Source of the DNA: Pardosa pseudoannulata
Lineage: Eukaryota; Arthropoda; Arachnida; Araneae; Lycosidae
Direction of reading: 5' to 3'
Assembly (NCBI GenBank): GCA_032207245.1
Contig: JAGEOH010000226.1
Span: forward strand, 1-64,000
Length of the DNA: 64,000 nucleotides
The position numbers were made by a program, and so were the translations under genes. Below are positions 57,241 through 64,000 of this stretch, piece by piece. Below the pieces are notes generated by a model. The model was not told where the DNA came from. It worked only from the letters and a program-made list of their open reading frames with translations, and did not search any database. Numbering within the stretch: position 1 is the stretch's first letter; the number at the start of each line of letters is the position of its first letter.

Positions 57241-57900
57241 AATAAGTTCTGTAGTTCTTTAATTTCACTACACCACGTTAGCCACCTTACTTTAAGCTCT
57301 CCTGAAATTTCTTCATCCCATTTAACATCAAGTTGCCTCAGTTCTTGAAAAGGCATTTGATTCGAGTTAAGAAAGGGGAAATTAATCCCGATGGATCAAA
57401 CAATTTGGCTGCGGTGTGAAGAACATTTCTCTTCGTGTATGTATTGTCTAAATTCGACAATAATGACCCTAAATTAATGCTTAGCTTGTCTTCAATGTTA
57501 TTCCAATTGAGACCTAAAACTTATGTGTATGGGAGTGTTCATTTATTGGAATTAAATTGGATTTGTTCCACAAATTTTTTAGCTCTTCAGAATTAGTGTC
57601 AAATTTCCTCATAGTCATATTCGCGTCTTTCAAATTTAAAACAGCATCAGCAGAGAGCTCAAATACTTCTTGAATAGTGGAACTTCCGTAAAAGAGGTCG
57701 TCCTGCTTTATTACATTTCATAAGCCAAAGGATTTTTAGTACATTTCATAAGCCAAAGGATGGGCGTTTTCATATGCTTTAAGATGGGTTTTAATTGTTG
57801 CTGCTAAAACATAGCTTTTCCATATTCCCCGTAAGTAATAAAGAGTTTTACAGCACCTTCCCTGATGACTTATTGCCAGCTGTAAGTTATTCGAGCTCGT
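57241..57900 (-). pseudogene. BEL/Pao reverse transcriptase, C-terminal half
   Basis: Short minus-strand pieces in several frames include QDDLFYGSSTIQEVFEL, which retains the DD of the catalytic palm motif with the first two residues of that motif changed. A LFDPSGLISPF-like strand follows. The RT fingers and everything before them are deleted. A 28-bp-spaced duplication of 'acatttcataagccaaagg' (57713-57731 and 57741-57759) lies next to the motif and breaks the frame. Confidence 0.75.
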
Positions 57901-57971
57901 AATCCGCTACGAAATCCAGATTCACAATTAAAGTAATTTCAAGAATCGTCACAATCTAAAGGTCAATGACT

Positions 57972-57989
57972 TCCCGGGTTTCGGCACCA
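57972..57989 (-). promoter_or_regulatory. Primer binding site of the BEL/Pao element
   Basis: The minus strand TGGTGCCGAAACCCGGGA starts at the 5' LTR boundary and is complementary to a tRNA 3' end ending in CCA. The tRNA species was not determined. Confidence 0.8.
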
Positions 57990-58126
57990 GGTAAAAAATA
58001 TTTTAAGAATTCTACCAGAGTCAAGGAAAAAATCTTTATTTTGTACGAACGATTACAGTCAAACTAACTGCTGGTCTGTTAATTAGAAGCGTCACATTAT
58101 TTCAGTTGAAAGCTTTCATTCTCAAC
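57990..58126 (-). repeat. BEL/Pao 5' LTR (right copy)
   Basis: About 137 bp, sharing both ends with the left LTR but differing in length and in many internal bases. That suggests an old insertion or LTRs from different variants. Satellite DNA begins directly after it. Confidence 0.8.
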
Positions 58127-58137
58127 AATCCCCGTAC

Positions 58138-60245
58138 AAATACAGATATCTCTAAAACGGTGCGATCTGGGCTAAAAATATCGGAAAAAAGCCCGACTTA
58201 AAACTATGTGTAGACCGCTGTGCCATTTTACCCGACCCAGTTTAAAATCCCATCGGAATATATCTCAAAACCTCCCCGTATCCCAACTGGTACGTGCCGA
58301 GAAAAATTCCGCAAAATGAGAAAAATACCTTAGAAAAATGAAAATGGAAATATCTCGAAACCGGTTCGTCCTAGACGAAAAATAACGATAAAAAGCCCAA
58401 CTTAAAACTACATGTAGCCTGCGCTGTTCTTTTAAATGACACCATTTTAAATTAAATAGGAATATGTCTGAAAATATCCCCGTAACCCAGCTGGCACGTG
58501 CCGGAGAAAATTCCATCGCCACTCTGAATGAGGAAAATATCTTAGAAAAGTAAAGATGCATATATCTCGAGAACGATGCGTCCTAGGCGAAAAATAAAGA
58601 TGAAAAGCCCGACATAAAACTTCGTGTGGTCCGTGGTGCTCTTTTACTCAACCAGATTTAAAATCCCATTGGAAGAAGTCTGAAAACATTACCGTACCCC
58701 TGCTGGTATGTGCCGAGGAAAATTCCGCTGAATGACGAAAATATGTCAGAAAAATAAAAATGCAAATATCTCGAGAGCGGAGCGTTCTAGGTGAAAAATA
58801 ACGAAAAAAAAAAACCCGACGAAAAACTTAGTGTGGTGCTATTTAATCCGACCCCATTTAAAATCCCATCGGAATATGACTGAAAACATGCGGTACGTGC
58901 CGGGTAATATTAAGCTGTCGCAATGAACGAGGAAAATATCTGAGAAAAAACAAAATGCAAATATCTCGAGAACGCTGTGTCCTAGGCAAAAAAAGAATAA
59001 AAAAGAAACTAAAAAAAGCCCTACTAAAACTTTGTGTGGACCGCGGTGCTCTTTTTTCCGATCCCATTATAAAATCCTATCGGAATATGTCTGGAAACAT
59101 CCCCATACCCCTGCTGGTACGAATAGAGGAAAATTCCGCTGTCACGCTGAATGACGAAAATATGTTAGAAAAACTATCTCGAGAACAGAGTGCCCTAGGC
59201 GAAAAATAAGGAAAAAAACCCGACTAAAATCTTCGTGTAGTCCACAGAGCGCTTTTACCCGACCAGATTTAAAATCCCGTCGGAATATGTCTGAAAAAAA
59301 TCAAAGTACCCCTGTCGCTACGTGGCATCCGCGGCCGCGCTAAATGACGAAAATATTTTAGAAAGATAAAAATGCAAATATCTCGAGAACGGTGCGTCCT
59401 AGGCGAAAAATAACAGAAGGATAACCGACTAAAACCTTCGTGTGGTCTGCGATGGTATTTTACCCGACTCCATTTAAAATCCCATCGGAATATGACTGAA
59501 AACATCATGTACCCCTGGCAGCACGGGCCGGGTAAAATTCCGCTGTCACCCTGAAAGATGAAAATATCTTAGAAAAAACAAAATGCAAATATGTCGAGAA
59601 CGGTGCGTTTTAGGCGAAATATAACAAAAGAAAGCCCGACTTAAAACTACGTGTTGCTCGCCGTCTGTTTTACACGACCCCATTTAAAATCTCATCGGAA
59701 TTTGTCTGAAAACACCCCCGGTTCCGATGCCATTGAAAATCCTATCAGAATATGTCTGGAAGCATCCCCGTACCCCTGCCGGTATATGCCGTGGAAAATT
59801 CCGCAAGCCCGCTGAATGACGAAAATATCTTCGAAAAATAAAAATGCAAATATCTCGAGAACGGAGCTTCCTAGACGACAAATTACGAAAAAAAAGCACA
59901 AATAAAAACTTAGTGTTATCTGCGGTGCTATTTAAAATCCCATCGGAAAAAGTCTGAAAACATCCCCGTACCCTTGCTAGTATGTGCCGGGGAAATTCCG
60001 CTGTCGCAGTTAATAAGGAAAATATCTTAAAAAAATAAAAATACAAATATCTCGAGAACGGGGCTTCCTAGGCGAAAAATAACGAAAAAAAGCGCAAATT
60101 AAAACTTAGTGTGGTCTTTACCCTACCCCATTTAAAATCTCACCGGAATATGACTGAAAACATTTTGTACCCCTGCCGGGTAATATTAAGCTGTCGCCCT
60201 GAATAAGGAAAATAGCTCAGAAAAAAATAAAATGCAAATATCTAA
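58138..60245. repeat. Satellite array A, about 205-bp monomers, diverged
   Basis: Ten monomers are marked by the word tatctcgagaacgg: starts at about 58146, 58351, 58563, 58767, 58962, 59175, 59379, 59590, 59851, 60048 and a partial one at 60239. Intervals are 191-213 bp except one of 261. Each unit contains CTCGAG and, 10-11 bp later, CCTAGG, then gaaaaataacg, cccgac, 'atttaaaatcccatcgg' and 'tctgaaaacat'. Copies differ by many substitutions and small indels. Minus-strand open frames of up to 120 codons arise from the repetition and are not genes. Confidence 0.93.
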
Positions 60246-60640
60246 TATATATATAATTTATATATAAAAAAATAAGATATAGAAAAATAGTAAAAATGTA
60301 TATAATTTATAACCTATGAGGTCTCAGTGTTGTTCGTAAACGGCTTTTTAAATAAAATTGCTGAAATCGTTTATTTTTAAATTCCGAGAAAAAACAGGAA
60401 AAAATATATAAAATGCGAGATATTCATGAAGATTCTTCCTAGGTAAAGGAAAAAAACAAATTTAACCTATTTTGTGGCCTCAAAGTTTTGGGTTCCTAAT
60501 GGCTTTTCTTGTAAATGACTGAAACCGTATATTAAATTACCTAGAACCGAACAGAAAATTTAAAGACTTAAAATATTTAAAAAAAATATTTTGAGCAAAT
60601 CGATGCGAGCAGAAAAATAAACAAGAAATTTTAATAAAAA
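60246..60640. repeat. Degenerate edge of satellite A
   Basis: Two very diverged units keep words of array A (ttcctaggtaaagg, aacctattttgtgg / aacctatgaggtc, aatggctttt / aacggctttt, tgaaaccg / tgaaatcg), spaced about 160 bp. They bridge array A and array B. Confidence 0.6.
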
Positions 60641-63600
60641 ATAGACAGTTATTTCCTCGCTTTTATAAATGAATATCTAAACATTTTAAAATGAATAAAT
60701 AAAATAAAAGAACGTGTTCGTCTTGAAGACCTACAGTATATAAAATAGTTAAAAGTTAAATGAGAGTTATGGGTGTCCCTGTGGTTGGAAAAAAAAATAA
60801 AGTGAATTCTAAATATATAACGGAATAAAAGGTTTAAATAAGTCAAAAAATGTTATGTACGTGTTCTCTTGAACAGACCTACAACCATATAATATTCAAT
60901 AGTTGAGTGAAGTTAAATGAGAGTACGGGTGTCGTCTGGGATACCAAAAAATAAAGTGAAAATTCTAAAAATGCAAATGGAACGGAATAAAATGGTTTAA
61001 AGTATTTTAAAGTCAAATAAATGTGGTATATACGTGTTCGTCTTGAACAGACCTACACGCCCATATATAATATTCAATAGTTGAGTGAAGTTAAATGTGA
61101 GTTTTTTTGTCCCTGTCTGGTTGGATACCAAAAAATAAAGTGAAAATTCTAAAAATCAAATGGAACGGAATAAAATGGTTTAAATTATTTTAAAGTCAAA
61201 CAAATGTGGTATGTACGTGTTCGTCTTGAACAGACCTACACGCCCATATATAATATTCAATAGTTGAGTGAAGTTAAATGAGAGTTATTTGTGTCCCTGT
61301 CTGGTTGGATACCAAAAAATAAAGTGAAAATTCTAAAAATCCAAACGGAAAGGAATAAAATGGTTTAAATTATTTTAAAGTCAAACAAATGTTGTATGTA
61401 CGTGTTGCTCTTGAACAGACCTACACGCCCATATATAATATTCAATAGTTGAGTGAAGTTAAATGAGAGTTATGGGTGTCCCTGTCTGGTGCGATACCAA
61501 AAAATAAAGTGAAAATTCTAAAAAGCAAATGGAACGGAATAAAATGGTTTAAAGTATTTTAAAGTCAAATAAATGTGGTATGTACGTGTTCTTCTTGAAC
61601 AGACCTACACGCCCATATATAATATTCAATAGTTGAGTGAAGTTAAATGAGAGTTATGGGTGTCCCTGTCTGGTTGGATACCAAAAAATAAAGTGAAAAT
61701 TCTAAAAATCCAAATGGAACGGAATAAAATGGTTTAAATTATTTTAAAGTCAAATAAATGTGGTATGTACGTGTTCTTCTTGAACAGACCTACACAATGA
61801 AATATAATATTCAATAGTTGAGTGAAGTTAAATGAGAGTTATGGGTGTCCCTGTGTGGTTGTATAACAAAAATTAAAGTAAAAATTCTTAAAATCTAAAT
61901 GGAACGGAATAAAAGGGTTTAAATTATTTTAAAGTCAAATAAATGTGGTATGTACGTGTTCGTCTTGAACAGACCTACACGCCTATATATAATATTCAAT
62001 AGTTGAGTGAAGTTAAATGAGAGTTATGGGTGTCCCTGTCTGGTTGGATACCAAAAAATAAAGTGAAAATTCTAAAAATCCAAATGGAACGGAATAAAAT
62101 GGTTTAAATTATTTTAAAGTCAAATAAATGTGGTATGTACGTGTTCTTCTTGAACAGACCTACACAATGAAATATAATATTCAATAGTTGAGTGAAGTTA
62201 AATGAGAGTTATGGGTGTCCCTGTCTGGTTGGATACCAAAAATTAAAGTGAAAATTCTAAAAATCTAAATGGAACGGAATAAAATGGTTTAAATTATTTT
62301 AAAGTCAAATAAATGTGGTATGTACGTGTTCTTCTTGAACAGACCTACACGCCCATATATAATATTCAATAGTTGAGTGAAGTTAAATGAGAGTTATGGG
62401 TGTCCCTGTCTGGTTGGATACCAAAAAATAAAGTGAAAATTCTAAAAATCCAAATGGAACGGAATAAAATGGTTTAAATTATTTTAAAGTCAAATAAATG
62501 TGGTATGTACGTGTTCTTCTTGAACAGACCTACACGCCCATATATAATATTCAATAGTTGAGTGAAGTTAAATGAGAGTTATGGGTGTCCCTGTCTGGTT
62601 GGATACCAAAAAATAAAGTGAAAATTCTAAAAATCCAAATGGAACGGAATAAAATGGTTTAAATTATTTTAAAGTCAAATAAATGTGGTATGTACGTGTT
62701 CTTCTTGAACAGACCTACACGCCCATATATAATATTCAATAGTTGAGTGAAGTTAAATGAGAGTTATGGGTGTCCCTGTCTGGTTGGATACCAAAAAATA
62801 AAGTGAAAATTCTAAAAATCCAAATGGAACGGAATAAAATGGTTTAAATTATTTTAAAGTCAAATAAATGTGGTATGTACGTGTTCTTCTTGAACAGACC
62901 TACACGCTAATATATAATATTCAATAGTTGAGTGAAGTTAAGTGAGAGTTATGGGTGTCCCTGTCTGGTTGGATACCAAAAAATAAAGTGAAAATTCTAA
63001 AAATCCAAATGGAACGGAATAAAATGGTTTAAATTATTTTAAAGTCAAATAAATGTGGTATGTACGTGTTCTTCTTGAACAGACCTACACGCCCATATAT
63101 AATATTCAATAGTTGAGTGAAGTTAAATGAGAGTTATGGGTGTCCCTGTCTGGTTGGATACCAAAAAATAAAGTGAAAATTCTAAAAATCCAAATGGAAC
63201 GGAATAAAAATGGTTTAAATTATTTTAAAGTCAAATAAATGTGGTATGTACGTGTTCTTCTTGAACAGACCTACACGCCCATATATAATATTCAATAGTT
63301 GAGTGAAGTTAAATGAGAGTTATGGGTGTCCCTGTCTGGTTGGATACCAAAAAATAAAGTGAAAATTCTAAAAATCCAAATGGAACGGAATAAAATGGTT
63401 TAAATTATTTTAAAGTCAAATAAATGTGGTATGTACGTGTTCTTCTTGAACAGACCTACACGCCCATATATAATATTCAATAGTTGAGTGAAGTTAAATG
63501 AGAGTTATGGGTGTCCCTGTCTGGTTGGATACCAAAAAATAAAGTGAAAATTCTAAAAATCCAAATGGAACGGAATAAAATGGTTTAAATTATTTTAAAG

Positions 63601-64000
63601 TCAAATAAATGTGGTATGTACGTGTTCGTCTTGAACAGACCTACACGCCCATATATAATATTCAATAGTTGAGTGAAGTTAAATGAGAGTTATGGGTGTC
63701 CCTGTCTGGTTGGATACCAAAAAATAAAGTGAAAATTCTAAAAATCCAAATGGAACGGAATAAAATGGTTTAAATTATTTTAAAGTCAAATAAATGTGGT
63801 ATGTACGTGTTCTTCTTGAACAGACCTACACGCCCATATATAATATTCAATAGTTGAGTGAAGTTAAATGAGAGTTATGGGTGTCCCTGTCTGGTTGGAT
63901 ACCAAAAAATAAAGTGAAAATTCTAAAAATCCAAATGGAACGGAATAAAATGGTTTAAATTATTTTAAAGTCAAATAAATGTGGTATGTACGTGTTCTTC
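60641..64000. repeat. Satellite array B, 185-bp monomers, highly regular
   Basis: Using the word gtacgtgtt as an anchor, units start at 60714 (diverged), 60861, 61034, 61217, 61402, 61586, 61771, 61956, 62141, 62326, 62511, 62696, 62881, 63066, 63252, 63437, 63622, 63807 and 63992. The step is exactly 185 bp (one 186) from 61586 on. Copies after about 62300 are almost identical, while those at the left edge are shorter and diverged. Each unit has a TATATAAT word, three AATAAA words and an inverted repeat TGTTC...GAACA. The array continues past the window end. Confidence 0.97.

Larger units (their letters stand above)
54765..58126 (-). mobile_element. BEL/Pao LTR retrotransposon, internally deleted
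   Basis: The element reads on the minus strand between two diverged short LTRs. A tRNA-primer binding site lies next to the right (5') LTR and a polypurine tract next to the left (3') LTR. Inside, in sense order, are the late part of reverse transcriptase, RNase H, and an integrase with its C-terminal part. Gag, protease and the first part of RT are missing: only about 100 bp separate the primer site from RT sequence. The length is 3.4 kb against roughly 6-7 kb expected for the family. Frameshifts are present throughout. No matching target duplication is seen outside the LTRs. Confidence 0.85.

Noticed and set aside
58265..60046. Minus-strand Arg/Phe-rich frames of 69-120 codons
   Set aside because: They recur with the monomer period of satellite A and are repetition artefacts, not genes.
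58138..64000. CRISPR-like array
   Set aside because: Repeats are contiguous 185-210 bp monomers with no unique spacers, in a eukaryotic genome. They are satellites.

Overview
The window looks like a piece of an AT-rich animal genome, most probably an arthropod and perhaps a spider or another chelicerate. The evidence is a conserved invertebrate potassium-channel gene broken by introns of 1 to 14 kb, tRNA-derived SINEs, Tc1/mariner, piggyBac-like and hAT-like DNA transposons, RNase H-bearing non-LTR retrotransposons, a BEL/Pao element and long satellite arrays. No bacterial features (operons, Shine-Dalgarno sites, CRISPR) are present. The species assignment is inference.

The only cellular gene I can support is the ether-a-go-go (eag / KCNH1, Kv10) voltage-gated K+ channel, on the + strand. 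Eight coding exons are visible: 15219-15347, 18996-19120, 23758-24153, 25173-25605, 30401-30600, 44466-44718, 48477-48673 and 49749-50471. All join in compatible phases. They encode 818 residues, running from the end of the N-terminal PAS domain through S1-S6, the C-linker, the cyclic-nucleotide-binding-homology domain (CNBHD) and the C-terminal coiled coil to the stop. The exons for the start codon and most of the PAS domain are not found in the 15 kb upstream and must lie before the window.

Region by region: 1-15.2 kb is noncoding DNA, probably an eag intron, with SINE copies, decayed non-LTR ORF1 remnants (6.8-7.5 and 11.5-12.2 kb), a Tc1-like relic (9.0-9.7 kb) and a piggyBac-like fragment (13.8-14.2 kb). 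From 15.2 to 50.5 kb is the eag gene. Its introns hold a second Tc1-like relic (20.0-21.1 kb), a 5 kb non-LTR element on the minus strand (33.1-41.5 kb) split by a 3.1 kb hAT-like element that itself carries a SINE, and a nearly intact Tc1 element (42.87-44.38 kb) ending 89 bp before an eag exon. From 50.5 to 54.8 kb is AT-rich intergenic DNA. From 54.8 to 58.1 kb is an internally deleted BEL/Pao retrotransposon on the minus strand. From 58.1 to 60.25 kb is a diverged satellite of about 205 bp per monomer, followed by a degenerate transition and then a very regular 185-bp satellite that runs from about 60.65 kb off the window end.

I found no new multi-gene system. The points that most deserve a second look are the two adjacent satellite families, the nested transposon stack in eag intron 5, a 17-bp-stem GC-rich hairpin inside it, and the young Tc1 copy next to the CNBHD exon.
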